From a candidate division TA06 bacterium SM23_40 (GTDB taxonomy: Bacteria; LJUI01; SM1-40): a DNA stretch of 16,510 bases. A model generated the notes under the pieces. It searched no databases. It was not told the DNA's origin and saw nothing but the letters and a program-made list of their open reading frames with translations. How positions within the stretch are numbered: the stretch's first letter is position 1; the number at the start of each line of letters is the position of its first letter. A program made the position numbers and the translations under genes. The stretch covers positions 1-16,510 of the forward strand of contig LJUI01000065.1 in assembly GCA_001303705.1 (NCBI GenBank), in the 5' to 3' direction. This document shows, piece after piece, positions 8,370 through 15,460 of the stretch.

Positions 8370-8400
8370 TCTTGCAGCAAGAGTTAAGGGGGTCTTGCAG
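8370..8400 (+). promoter_or_regulatory. Alternative hairpins around the ribosome site of the Wzz-like gene
   Basis: TCTTGCAG occurs twice, at 8370-8377 and 8393-8400. GCAAGA/CAAGA between them can pair with the first copy (5 bp, 3-nt loop) or with the second (GCAAGA 8377-8382 with TCTTGC 8393-8398). The second pairing puts the ribosome site AAGGGGG (8386-8392) in the loop and the GTG start beside the stem. The two folds are mutually exclusive, so they could modulate translation. The stems are short and this may be chance. Confidence 0.22.
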
Positions 8401-9668
8401 TGGGAGAGAACGACTTCACTGCCTACCTGCGGGCGATCTGGCGAAAGCGGGGCGTAGTGGCGGTTGTGCTCCTGTCCTCGCTCGTCGGTACGACACTGCT
8501 TACGCGGCAGCTTCCGCCCGCATATGAAGCCAGGGTGACGCTCTACCCTCCAGCCAGACTTACTCAGGAAACCTTCCTCCTGCAACGCATGACACTGCCA
8601 GGTCCGTTCGTTCCGGTTATCAATCCCACCGTTGCGAGAGGTTACGTCGGCATTATGGAGAGTCGGACCGTGGCGGAGGAAGCAGAAAAGCTTGTAGAGG
8701 GAGCTTCGGCCCGCAAGTTCTCGAAAAATTCGAGCTTCCACGTGACGGCCAGGAACTTGATGGAGATTGTGGTGCGCGATCGCGATCCGGAGAAAGCTGC
8801 AGAGATGGCCAATGCTCTCGCCCAAGCCTTCAACCTGGTCTTCATGCGGTTCCGAACGGAAGCTAATGAGCACCTGCGAGAGTTCCTCACCGAACAGCTC
8901 GAGATGGCGAAGAGAGACGTCGAGGTTGCTGAAGACGCGTTGCTCCAATTCGAGCGGGACCGGGGACTCATTCTACCGGATGAGGAATTCTCGCGGCTCG
9001 TCGCAGACATGTCTCGGATTCGAGCAGAACGAAATGATACAGAGATTCGAATCGCCGAGATCGATCGGAATCTCTGGCGGGTGCGTGCGTCCAGCAACGA
9101 CTCTTCGCTTGTTGACATTTCGGAAGAGGTTGCCGTCGATGACCCCACAGTACAGCGGCTGAGAAGCCGCCTGGCGGAGCTCCAGATCGAGCTGGCGCGA
9201 ATGCTGACAGGGCATACGGAGGCCCATCCACGGGTGGTAGCCCTCAGAGCCGAGCTCCAGGAAGCTACGGTGGCTCTTCGGGAGCAAACGATGATCCGTC
9301 TGGAGGGTGAACGCAATTCACTCAGTGCTCTCCATCTTTCGCAGGAGAGCACCCTGCGGAGGATTGAGGAAGACCTCACCCAGATTCCCGAAATCGGAAG
9401 TGATTTCGCTCACCTGACAAGAGAGATAGCCAGACGTCAGGGGATATACGACAGGCTCTTCAGCGAGGTGCAGGAACTCCTCCTGCAGGAGAGCAGAGAG
9501 TGGCAGAGCTTTGTAATCGTCGATTCGGCCATACCTCCGAGGAAACCGGCGTTCCCCGTGTTGTGGATGAATCTTCTGGTAGCTCTCGTCTTTGGCTCAA
9601 TTGGGGCAGTCTTTCTTGCGCTCTTTCTGGACTTCCTGGAGATGCGGCGTGGGATGCATATTGTATGA
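8400..9668 (+). CDS. Wzz/GumC-type polysaccharide co-polymerase, no kinase domain
   Basis: This 422-aa inner-membrane chain-length determinant-like protein starts at GTG 8400 with AAGGGGG (8386-8392) seven bases upstream. An N-terminal membrane span lies around residues 18-35, followed by a periplasmic domain. That domain holds the Wzz-type segment YEARVTLYPPA and a long charged coiled-coil region (about 135-365; MAKRDVEVAEDALLQFERD and similar). The Pro-rich approach to the second span (AIPPRKPAFP) precedes a span at about 389-412. The cytoplasmic tail is only about 10 residues, so the Walker-motif tyrosine kinase domain of Wzc-type proteins is absent. Such proteins control polymer length with Wzy and contact the outer-membrane exporter. 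The neighbouring Wzy-like and Wza-like genes support this. Confidence 0.86.
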   Translation: MGENDFTAYLRAIWRKRGVVAVVLLSSLVGTTLLTRQLPPAYEARVTLYPPARLTQETFLLQRMTLPGPFVPVINPTVARGYVGIMESRTVAEEAEKLVEGASARKFSKNSSFHVTARNLMEIVVRDRDPEKAAEMANALAQAFNLVFMRFRTEANEHLREFLTEQLEMAKRDVEVAEDALLQFERDRGLILPDEEFSRLVADMSRIRAERNDTEIRIAEIDRNLWRVRASSNDSSLVDISEEVAVDDPTVQRLRSRLAELQIELARMLTGHTEAHPRVVALRAELQEATVALREQTMIRLEGERNSLSALHLSQESTLRRIEEDLTQIPEIGSDFAHLTREIARRQGIYDRLFSEVQELLLQESREWQSFVIVDSAIPPRKPAFPVLWMNLLVALVFGSIGAVFLALFLDFLEMRRGMHIV

Positions 9669-9691
9669 GGCGGCGCCGCCGAACTCGGGTA

Positions 9692-9718
9692 GAACCCTCG
9701 CCTGTAGGGCCAGGGTTC
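9692..9718 (+). promoter_or_regulatory. Strong hairpin between the Wzz-like gene and the small membrane genes
   Basis: GAACCCT (9692-9698) pairs perfectly with AGGGTTC (9712-9718). Inside, after a C-C mismatch, GCC pairs with GGC around the loop TGTAG, so the stem extends to about 10 bp. No T-run follows, arguing against a standard intrinsic terminator. A 12-nt GC palindrome GGCGGCGCCGCC (9669-9680) lies directly after the previous stop. The structure could stabilise an upstream mRNA 3' end or lower expression of the following genes. Confidence 0.4.
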
Positions 9719-9735
9719 CGGAGTGGATAGGGAGT

Positions 9736-9963
9736 ATGGCTCTCACCGAAAACGAGAAGGCGAGGATCAGAGAAGAGGAGCGGAAGGCGGTCTGGTGCCA
9801 GCTCTACCGGCAGGCGCAGGAGCGGGGGGAGGTGCCGCCTGAACCCTTCCTTCTCGCAGATCGGCTCCGTCGGCCCTTAGAGTTCGCAGCTTCGATCATC
9901 GTGGGATTGGTGATGGCGTTGGGTGCGGTCTTCCTGTTGGTGGCACTCCTCCGGCTCATATGA
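9736..9963 (+). CDS. Small single-span membrane protein, unknown function (first of a pair)
   Basis: I do not recognise this 75-aa protein. A charged, probably helical N-terminus (MALTENEKARIREEERKAVW) is followed by a Pro-containing linker (EVPPEPF) and one C-terminal hydrophobic span (about residues 51-73, SIIVGLVMALGAVFLLVALL). The frame stays open upstream, but ATG 9736 is chosen because the upstream part is unlike a protein and contains the hairpin. GGAG (9720-9723) and AGGGAG (9729-9734) are imperfectly spaced ribosome sites. Only 13 nt separate it from the next small gene, which has the same layout. Its position between Wzz-like and nucleotide-sugar genes suggests an accessory role in EPS assembly; that is inference. 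Confidence 0.6.
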   Translation: MALTENEKARIREEERKAVWCQLYRQAQERGEVPPEPFLLADRLRRPLEFAASIIVGLVMALGAVFLLVALLRLI

Positions 9964-9976
9964 GCAAGGTGGTGTG

Positions 9977-10288
9977 ATGCGACTACGATTGCGCCAGAAG
10001 AGACTACGAAGCGGACAAGGTGTCCCGCTCTCAGAGGCCGAGCAGTATCGTGCGAGTGTGCGCGAGGAGCTGTATCGCGAGCTCGACAAAGAGCGGGAAC
10101 GCCAGCAGGAAGCGGGCCGGTACCCGTACAAGGGCACGTGGAAGAGACGGGAGGAGGTTCTGAGACTCCAGCGTTCCTCCAGAGTGATGCACATCGAGTT
10201 GACGTTCCTGATGCTCCTCGGGTTTCTGTTTGGTCTGTTTGTGATATGGAGGTTCTTTAAGCTGGCGCGGGCAATTCTCTTCCCATGA
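9977..10288 (+). CDS. Small single-span membrane protein, unknown function (second of a pair)
   Basis: This unrecognised protein has 103 aa. It has a very basic N-terminus ([13 protein letters not shown]), a charged helix ([19 protein letters not shown], then [14 protein letters not shown]), and one hydrophobic span at about residues 72-93 ([19 protein letters not shown]). A short basic tail follows. The ATG has AAGG (9966-9969) seven bases upstream. The pattern L[ST]E-x-E...REE, then a Pro linker and C-terminal span, recalls the preceding 75-aa protein, so the two may be diverged duplicates. Its stop overlaps an ATG (ATGA at 10285) that is probably not used by the next gene. Expression as part of the EPS operon is likely. 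Confidence 0.68.
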   Translation: MRLRLRQKRLRSGQGVPLSEAEQYRASVREELYRELDKERERQQEAGRYPYKGTWKRREEVLRLQRSSRVMHIELTFLMLLGFLFGLFVIWRFFKLARAILFP

Positions 10289-10344
10289 GTAACCGCGGTG
10301 CTCTCGTCCCCGACAGCGAGGAGCGTAGAGGAGAAGTTCAGGCT

Positions 10345-11328
10345 ATGAGGATACTGATCACGGGCGGAGCAGGGTTCATAGGTTCTCATCTATGTGATTT
10401 CCTGCTGGCGAGAGGCCATTTCGTCATATGCATGGACAATCTCTGCACCGGGGCGATTAGGAATGTGGAACACTTGGCAGGCCACGATAGATTCACGTTC
10501 ATCAAGCAGGATGTCACCGAATACTTGTTCATCGGAGGAGACATCGACTGGATACTTCATTTCGCAAGTCCTGCAAGTCCCATGGACTATCTGCGTCTTC
10601 CCATCCAGACTCTGAAGGTCGGATCGCTCGGGACCCACAAGGCGCTGGGGCTGGCGAAGGAGAAGGGTGCCGGATTTCTGCTTGCCTCGACCTCAGAGGT
10701 ATACGGAGATCCGCTCGTGCATCCGCAGTCCGAGGAATACTGGGGGAACGTCAGTCCTATCGGTCCGCGAGGGGTATACGATGAGGCCAAGAGGTTTGCC
10801 GAGGCTCTGACGATGGCATACCATCGGAGTCATGGTATCGATGTGAGAATCGCGAGGATATTCAACACCTTCGGTCCTCACATGCGAAAGGATGACGGGC
10901 GAGCTGTGCCGACCTTCATTCAGCAGGCTCTTGAAGGGGAAGACGTAACTGTCTTTGGAGACGGGCAGCAGACGAGGAGTTTTTGCTATATCGACGATCT
11001 CGTGGACGGTATCTGTCGATTGATGCAGGCGCCGGTCAACGGTCCTGTGAATCTCGGCAATCCTGAGGAGATGACTGTTCTCGAGATGGCGGAATTGATC
11101 ATCGGCCTGGCAAAGAGTGAAAGCGCGGTGGTGCACCGTCCTCTGCCTGTTGATGATCCGCGAGGACGACGGCCGGACATTACAAAGGCAAGATCCATTC
11201 TGGGATGGAAACCGAGGACATCCGTTCGGGTTGGCATTGAACGCACTATCGACTGGTTTCGAACGGAAGTGGTACCCTCTTCGAAGGAGCAGTCAGAGGA
11301 GACTCAGTCGAAATCTCTACGTCAATAG
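10345..11328 (+). CDS. UDP-glucuronic acid decarboxylase (UDP-xylose synthase)-like SDR enzyme
   Basis: This 327-aa extended SDR enzyme probably oxidises and decarboxylates UDP-glucuronate to UDP-xylose in the cytoplasm. The NAD-binding motif [12 protein letters not shown] (Gly7, Gly10, Gly13) begins right after the start. STSEVYGDP (Ser117, Glu118) and the catalytic YxxxK in [11 protein letters not shown] (Tyr145, Lys149) are classic UXS features, followed by [17 protein letters not shown]. An in-frame ATG exists at 10285, but GAGGAGAAG (10329-10337) sits seven bases before ATG 10345 and the Rossmann strand starts there, so 10345 is chosen. Length suits bacterial UXS. A dTDP-glucose 4,6-dehydratase is the main alternative; the [11 protein letters not shown] motif argues for UXS. 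It would supply xylose for the EPS. Confidence 0.85.
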   Translation: MRILITGGAGFIGSHLCDFLLARGHFVICMDNLCTGAIRNVEHLAGHDRFTFIKQDVTEYLFIGGDIDWILHFASPASPMDYLRLPIQTLKVGSLGTHKALGLAKEKGAGFLLASTSEVYGDPLVHPQSEEYWGNVSPIGPRGVYDEAKRFAEALTMAYHRSHGIDVRIARIFNTFGPHMRKDDGRAVPTFIQQALEGEDVTVFGDGQQTRSFCYIDDLVDGICRLMQAPVNGPVNLGNPEEMTVLEMAELIIGLAKSESAVVHRPLPVDDPRGRRPDITKARSILGWKPRTSVRVGIERTIDWFRTEVVPSSKEQSEETQSKSLRQ

Positions 11329-11381
11329 GAGTGTAGAATTGATCGAGGCTAGCTATACCGGCGGTCACAAGGAAGGTAGAG

Positions 11382-12041
11382 ATGAGATACACTGTGATAT
11401 CTAGAGTGATCTGTGCCTCGTTGGCATTCTGTCAACTACTCCTGGGATTTGCATCCGGTCAGTCTTTGGAGTATGTAGTTGGCCCCCAGGACGTGTTGAG
11501 GGTCTATATCTTCGATCACCCCGAGCTAAGCACCGATGCTGTGGTGTCGGCCGACGGGTATGTCTTTCTCCCCCTCGTAGGCGCCGTGTCGGTCGGGGAT
11601 CTGACCATTCGTGAAGTGGAAGGAGTGCTGACAGAGGCCTTTGGCTCCTATATCGTCGATCCAAAGGTGACCGTCGGGCTTGCTATGGAGACTCGGAAGA
11701 GGGTGTATGTCATCGGCCAGGTCCGGCGTCCCGGGGCCTATCCCTATGTCGAGGGAGGTCGCTTGAGCGACTACTTGGGCCAGGCGGGAGGCTTTGACGG
11801 CGGTGCGGATATCCGCCGGACAAGAATCACCCGCCTCAGCTCTGAGGGGTGGCTCGTCTACTATATCGATGTCGACAGGATATACGAGCAGGGTCGTCGA
11901 GATCTTGACATCGAAATGGAGGCCGACGATACTGTGTTTGTGCCGGAGACACTTGCTTCGCGCATTCGCTGGTGGCTTCCGGTTGTAGGATTTGGAGTGG
12001 GAATTGTGACAACGTTCATAGTGTGGAGAGCAAGGAGATAG
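11382..12041 (+). CDS. Wza/GumB-like polysaccharide export protein with C-terminal hydrophobic anchor
   Basis: This 219-aa export protein has a signal peptide (residues 1 to about 26, ending FASG) without a lipobox Cys at the cleavage region. A polysaccharide export (PES) domain follows (31-102: YVVGPQDVLRVYIFDHPELS, VSADGYVFLPLVG). One SLBB domain lies at about 107-155 (RVYVIGQVRRPGAYPY, LSDYLGQAGGF). The last 23 residues include a hydrophobic segment (197-215, WWLPVVGFGVGIVTTFIVW) and a basic end. In Wza the C-terminal helix forms the outer-membrane pore; the segment here may do likewise or be a plain membrane anchor. AAGGAAGG (11369-11376) precedes the ATG. It is shorter than E. coli Wza (one SLBB instead of more), like GumB-type exporters. 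Confidence 0.86.
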   Translation: MRYTVISRVICASLAFCQLLLGFASGQSLEYVVGPQDVLRVYIFDHPELSTDAVVSADGYVFLPLVGAVSVGDLTIREVEGVLTEAFGSYIVDPKVTVGLAMETRKRVYVIGQVRRPGAYPYVEGGRLSDYLGQAGGFDGGADIRRTRITRLSSEGWLVYYIDVDRIYEQGRRDLDIEMEADDTVFVPETLASRIRWWLPVVGFGVGIVTTFIVWRARR

Positions 12042-12045
12042 AGGG

Positions 12046-13137
12046 ATGCCTGGGATGATTGAGGGGCTGAGTTCGCTGCGTCACGCGAGAGCGTTGAGCA
12101 GGCGATACTTCCACGATACGAGTCTTCTTACCAAGTGGCTGTACATAAGGCGGCAGCTGAGGAAACTGGTTAGGCGTGGCGGTCCGATACAGCTCTGGCT
12201 CGGTATGACGTACCGTTGTCAGTGCAGATGTGTTCACTGTTGCCAGGGGCCGTATCTTGGCTCGGATGTCTCGGAGCTAAGCGAGGAGCAACTCCGCGAA
12301 TTGATTGACATATCGCGTCGTCTGGGGGCGCTGGAGGTTGTCTTGTTTGGGGGAGAGCCGTTGCTCAGGCATGATACGATTCCCCTCATCGCCTACGCAC
12401 ACCGTCGCGGGATGTTGTCCCACCTCTTCACCAACGGCATTCTCCTCGATGAGGAGAGGACGCATGCCTTGAAGGAGGCAGGACTCTTCCGCGTCAATAT
12501 CTCGATCGATGCAGCTGATGCCGAGGAACATGACAAACGGCGCCGACTCCCCGGATGCTACGAGAAGGCAATCGCGGGGATCGAACGGCTGGTCGCACTC
12601 AACATCAGATGCATAATCTGGACATACGCATCGAAGCGAGATGTAGCGCAGAAGAACATGTCCGATCTGAGGGGCGTCATCGCGCTGGGAAAGGAACTCG
12701 GCGTGAACGGTGTCTACGTCTGCTTCCCCGTGGCTACAGGTAACTGGGCCTGCGGACAGCACGAGATGCTGACGCTCGAGGAGCGTAACCGGGTTCGTGT
12801 CTTCCAGAGCGATCCCTTTGTCGAGCTCGAATTCCCTGAAGAGACTAGTCCCTGCCGGGGAGGAATCCGCATGCTCTATGTCTCCCCGGACGGCCGCCTG
12901 AGCCCGTGTCCATGCATACCTTACATCTACGGCGACGTCCGCGAGGAGCCGCTGGACGCGATTGCAAAGCGTATGTGGAACGAGATGCTGCACTACCAGC
13001 GACAGGCAGGCGGCCAGTGTATCATGCAATATCCCGCATACAGACGTCTTGTGTACGGCGACGACGCTCCCGCTATCACCCCCCTGCCGTGCATGCAGGA
13101 GCCTGAGAGCACGGCCACGACCGAGCAGAGCGAATGA
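12046..13137 (+). CDS. Radical SAM protein with SPASM-like C-terminus
   Basis: This 363-aa cytoplasmic radical SAM enzyme has its cluster-binding motif CxxxCxxC at Cys58, Cys62 and Cys65, within a Cys-rich run (CQCRCVHCC). GGEPLL follows as the SAM-contact motif, and then NISIDAADAEEHD. The C-terminal part has Cys270, Cys288, Cys290, Cys325 and Cys349 around YVSPDGRLSPCPCIPYIYGD, typical of SPASM/twitch domains that bind auxiliary Fe-S clusters. AAGGAG (12032-12037) overlaps the stop of the export gene, so it is co-translated with the EPS genes. The N-terminus (SLLTKWLYIRRQLRKLVRRGGP) is basic and amphipathic. The substrate is unknown; sugar, lipid or peptide modification are all possible. 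Confidence 0.85.
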   Translation: MPGMIEGLSSLRHARALSRRYFHDTSLLTKWLYIRRQLRKLVRRGGPIQLWLGMTYRCQCRCVHCCQGPYLGSDVSELSEEQLRELIDISRRLGALEVVLFGGEPLLRHDTIPLIAYAHRRGMLSHLFTNGILLDEERTHALKEAGLFRVNISIDAADAEEHDKRRRLPGCYEKAIAGIERLVALNIRCIIWTYASKRDVAQKNMSDLRGVIALGKELGVNGVYVCFPVATGNWACGQHEMLTLEERNRVRVFQSDPFVELEFPEETSPCRGGIRMLYVSPDGRLSPCPCIPYIYGDVREEPLDAIAKRMWNEMLHYQRQAGGQCIMQYPAYRRLVYGDDAPAITPLPCMQEPESTATTEQSE

Positions 13138-13149
13138 GGTTCGCAGCCG

Positions 13150-14043
13150 ATGCTCTCTGATCTGATCCGCTCCATGCGGCCCCGACAGTGGACGAAGAAC
13201 CTTCTCATCTTCGCCGGCCTCGTCTTTTCGAGAAATGCGTTCGAAGGACCGCTCGTTCTGCGAGCGGTATTCGCTTTCTTTCTCTTCTGCCTGGCTTCCA
13301 GCTGTGTCTACCTGGTGAACGATGTCTACGATGCATCGAGGGACCGTGAGCACCCCTTGAAGCGTGCGCGGCCCATTGCGTCAGGACGGCTTTCCTCTCG
13401 TGTTGCACTCATAGTTGCCCTCCTTGGAGGGGGCATAGCGATTTCTGCCTCCTTCTGGCTCGGGTGGAGTGTCGGTATCGGGCCGTGGTTCGGATTGACT
13501 ACGGTCAGCTACATCCTGTTGATGCTTCTCTACACGGTCTCTCTACGACAGTTCGTCATCATCGACGTGCTGACGATCGCGATAGGATTCGTCATCCGGG
13601 CTGTGGCCGGTGCGGTAGTTATCGACGTCGAGATTTCCTCGTGGCTCCTCGTCTGCACCATTCTGCTCGCTCTGTTTCTCGGATTGGCAAAGAGACGTCA
13701 CGAGGTCCTGCTGCTTGACGAGACCGCGCCCAGCCATCGGCGGAGTCTCGTCGAATACACACCCGCGTTGCTCGATCAGATGATCGCGATCGTGACCGCA
13801 GCCGTCGTCGTTGCCTACGTCCTGTACACCGTGTGGCCCGACACCGTGGCCAAGTTCGGTACGACCAGACTGGGTCTCACGCTTCCCATTGTGCTGTACG
13901 GGCTGTTCCGATACCTCTATCTCATATACCGCAGGGAAGAGGGAGGAGAACCGGATCGTTCCCTCCTGGAGGACAAGCCGCTGCTTCTTGCGGTTGCGCT
14001 CTGGGCGATAACCGCGGCGATCATCGTTTATCATATGCCGTAG
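13150..14043 (+). CDS. UbiA-family membrane prenyltransferase, decaprenyl-phosphate phosphoribosyltransferase-like
   Basis: This 297-aa integral membrane protein has about eight or nine spans. The N-terminus (MRPRQWTKNLLIFAGLVFS) and the first aspartate-rich motif NDVYDASRDREHPLKRARPIASG (Asn57, Asp58, Asp61, Asp65) are hallmarks of the UbiA group. That group includes mycobacterial Rv3806c, which joins phosphoribose from PRPP to decaprenyl phosphate. The second cytoplasmic motif region is LAKRRHEVLLL (from about 179). There is no fused phosphatase domain. GAGG (13136-13139) precedes the ATG. Next to a GT-C enzyme, a role in making a lipid-linked pentose donor is a reasonable inference; a quinone-type prenyltransferase is the weaker alternative. 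Confidence 0.8.
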   Translation: MLSDLIRSMRPRQWTKNLLIFAGLVFSRNAFEGPLVLRAVFAFFLFCLASSCVYLVNDVYDASRDREHPLKRARPIASGRLSSRVALIVALLGGGIAISASFWLGWSVGIGPWFGLTTVSYILLMLLYTVSLRQFVIIDVLTIAIGFVIRAVAGAVVIDVEISSWLLVCTILLALFLGLAKRRHEVLLLDETAPSHRRSLVEYTPALLDQMIAIVTAAVVVAYVLYTVWPDTVAKFGTTRLGLTLPIVLYGLFRYLYLIYRREEGGEPDRSLLEDKPLLLAVALWAITAAIIVYHMP

Positions 14044-14073
14044 ACTGAGTGATCGCAGGTAGGTTGAACTCCT

Positions 14074-15342
14074 ATGCGAAAATTACTCAAGTATCTGAGT
14101 AGTCTCAGGTATGTCGGATGCTATGTGGCCTTGGTTGGGGTAGTTCTGTCAGCCGCGGTCTCATTCGGGGTTTATCCCAAAGTTGCTGTTGTGGCCGATG
14201 CTCCGGTGGATCCGGACGAGTACGGCGTTCTGGGGTTCGGCCTTTGGAAGAATGGCACGCTTTCACCCTATCCGGACGATCAGCCAACGATAAGACGAGG
14301 ACCAGTCTATCCTGCCTTCGTGGCTGCTTTGCTGATGGCTACCAACGGTTGGTACCCGTATAGCGTTCAGGCGGCGCAGTGTGTTCTATTCGGACTCACG
14401 TGTCTTATGGTATTCTGGATATCGAAGACTCTCTGGAACGCCAACGTCGCATTGCTGGCTTCAGGAGTCTGTGCTTTCCATCCGTTCCTGATCTGGTACA
14501 CCAGCAGGATATGGGTGGAGACGTTGACAACATTCCTCTTCACTGCGCTATTCGCCAGCGCCCTCTACTTGAGCTTAAGGCCGACCAAGTTGAGGACTGT
14601 CGTAGTTGGCTGTATCCTGGGTATCAGTGTGCTCTCCAAGGCGACTTTCTTGCCTTTCATTGTCATCGTTCCGCTACTGCTCGGCTGGGTGAAAGACAGG
14701 AAGATCGGGTGGCGTCTCGCCTGGGGCACTCTCCCTGTCGCATTGGTGATCGTGTTCCCCTGGACTGTTCGTAACTGGAATCTTACAGGTAAATTGATCC
14801 CCGTCCACCTGGGGGCTGGATATACTTGTTACATAGGCGACAGTGTTGTGGAAACCTGGACCCAGTCACCATTTTCGCACATCGATCACTTTCATATCGG
14901 TCACAAGAAAGCACTCTCCTTGATGGAGCCAAGTATCACAGGGGAGTTGAAGAGATGGGAGACGGAGGTTCTTTCGGAGTCGATTCTGCGCAAAGACTGT
15001 ATTGCCAGATACGTCGAGGATCCATGGTTTTTCGTCAGGAAACTGGCTCTGAATTCCTGGAGGTTCTGGATTATCGGCGGAACAACACCCAAAACCGCGC
15101 TTATTAGCATAGTACAGATTCCTCTGTTGGTGTTCTTCATGCTGTCCACCATTAGAACGTTGAAGCAGAAACGTCTGAGGACGATCCAGGGTACCATGCT
15201 ATCACTGGTGTGGTTGTATTTCCTGTTCCATCTTCCCGTGCTCGCCAAGGCGAGGCTGTCTCTTCCCTTAGTTCCGACGATGCTCATATGTGTCTTTGGG
15301 CTACTTGAGTCAGCACTGAATGGAGGAGAGCGGTCTACCTGA
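14074..15342 (+). CDS. GT-C membrane glycosyltransferase (GT39/ArnT-like)
   Basis: This 422-aa polytopic membrane protein has a GT-C architecture with about ten hydrophobic spans. After the first span, the periplasmic loop carries an acidic motif (Asp46, Asp48, Glu49 in VDPDEYGVLGFGL) where these enzymes keep their catalytic acidic residue. RRGPVYPAFVAALL follows, matching the usual r-x-PlyP segment. Later landmarks are FHPFLIWYTSRIWVETLTTFLF, LSKATFLPFIVIVPLLL and FPWTVRNWNLTGKLIPV, all typical of the dolichyl-phosphate-mannose mannosyltransferase/ArnT superfamily. Such enzymes use polyprenyl-phosphate sugars on the outer side of the membrane. It follows the UbiA-like gene by 30 nt and is the last gene before the boundary at 15343. 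Donor and acceptor are unknown. Confidence 0.8.
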   Translation: MRKLLKYLSSLRYVGCYVALVGVVLSAAVSFGVYPKVAVVADAPVDPDEYGVLGFGLWKNGTLSPYPDDQPTIRRGPVYPAFVAALLMATNGWYPYSVQAAQCVLFGLTCLMVFWISKTLWNANVALLASGVCAFHPFLIWYTSRIWVETLTTFLFTALFASALYLSLRPTKLRTVVVGCILGISVLSKATFLPFIVIVPLLLGWVKDRKIGWRLAWGTLPVALVIVFPWTVRNWNLTGKLIPVHLGAGYTCYIGDSVVETWTQSPFSHIDHFHIGHKKALSLMEPSITGELKRWETEVLSESILRKDCIARYVEDPWFFVRKLALNSWRFWIIGGTTPKTALISIVQIPLLVFFMLSTIRTLKQKRLRTIQGTMLSLVWLYFLFHLPVLAKARLSLPLVPTMLICVFGLLESALNGGERST

Positions 15343-15348
15343 AAATCC

Positions 15349-15391
15349 GGCCATGGTAAGCCAACTCCGACTGAGTTGAGTGCGCGTGGCC
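15349..15391 (+). other. Nested hairpin after the last EPS gene
   Basis: GGCCATG (15349-15355) can pair with CGTGGCC (15385-15391) with one G-U pair. Inside it, CAACTC (15362-15367) pairs perfectly with GAGTTG (15373-15378) around the loop CGACT. It lies 7 nt after the stop of the GT-C gene and marks the end of the EPS run. No T-run follows, so Rho-independent termination is doubtful; it may protect the 3' end or assist another termination mode. Confidence 0.4.
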
Positions 15392-15411
15392 TGTGACAGG
15401 GAAGCCTTGCC

Positions 15412-15440
15412 GGGAAGGTACCTTGACTCGGGTACTTCCC
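15412..15440 (+). terminator. Strong hairpin in the operon boundary, possible terminator
   Basis: GGGAAG plus TACC (15412-15422, one bulged G) pairs with GGTACTTCCC (15431-15440) around an 8-nt loop, a stem of 10 bp with a single bulge. It is the strongest fold between the EPS genes and the J-domain gene and lies 20 nt upstream of the -35 box. A T-run is missing, so it may be a U-less terminator, a 3'-end protection hairpin or an operator-like inverted repeat. Of these, terminator is the best guess from position. Confidence 0.4.
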
Positions 15441-15460
15441 AACCGGAGTCCGTAATTTGC

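Noticed and set aside
8025-8948. Reverse-strand open frame (307 codons) across the Wzy/Wzz junction
   Set aside because: It crosses two well-supported + strand genes and shows no motif; treated as chance.
10285-10344. Upstream ATG start for the UXS-like gene overlapping the previous stop
   Set aside because: The ATGA overlap is tempting, but GAGGAGAAG lies at ideal distance from ATG 10345, which begins exactly at the Rossmann-fold strand.
12277-13353. Long reverse-strand open frame (358 codons) under the radical SAM gene
   Set aside because: The + strand carries CxxxCxxC and SPASM-like cysteines in the correct order; the antisense frame spans a gene boundary and looks random.
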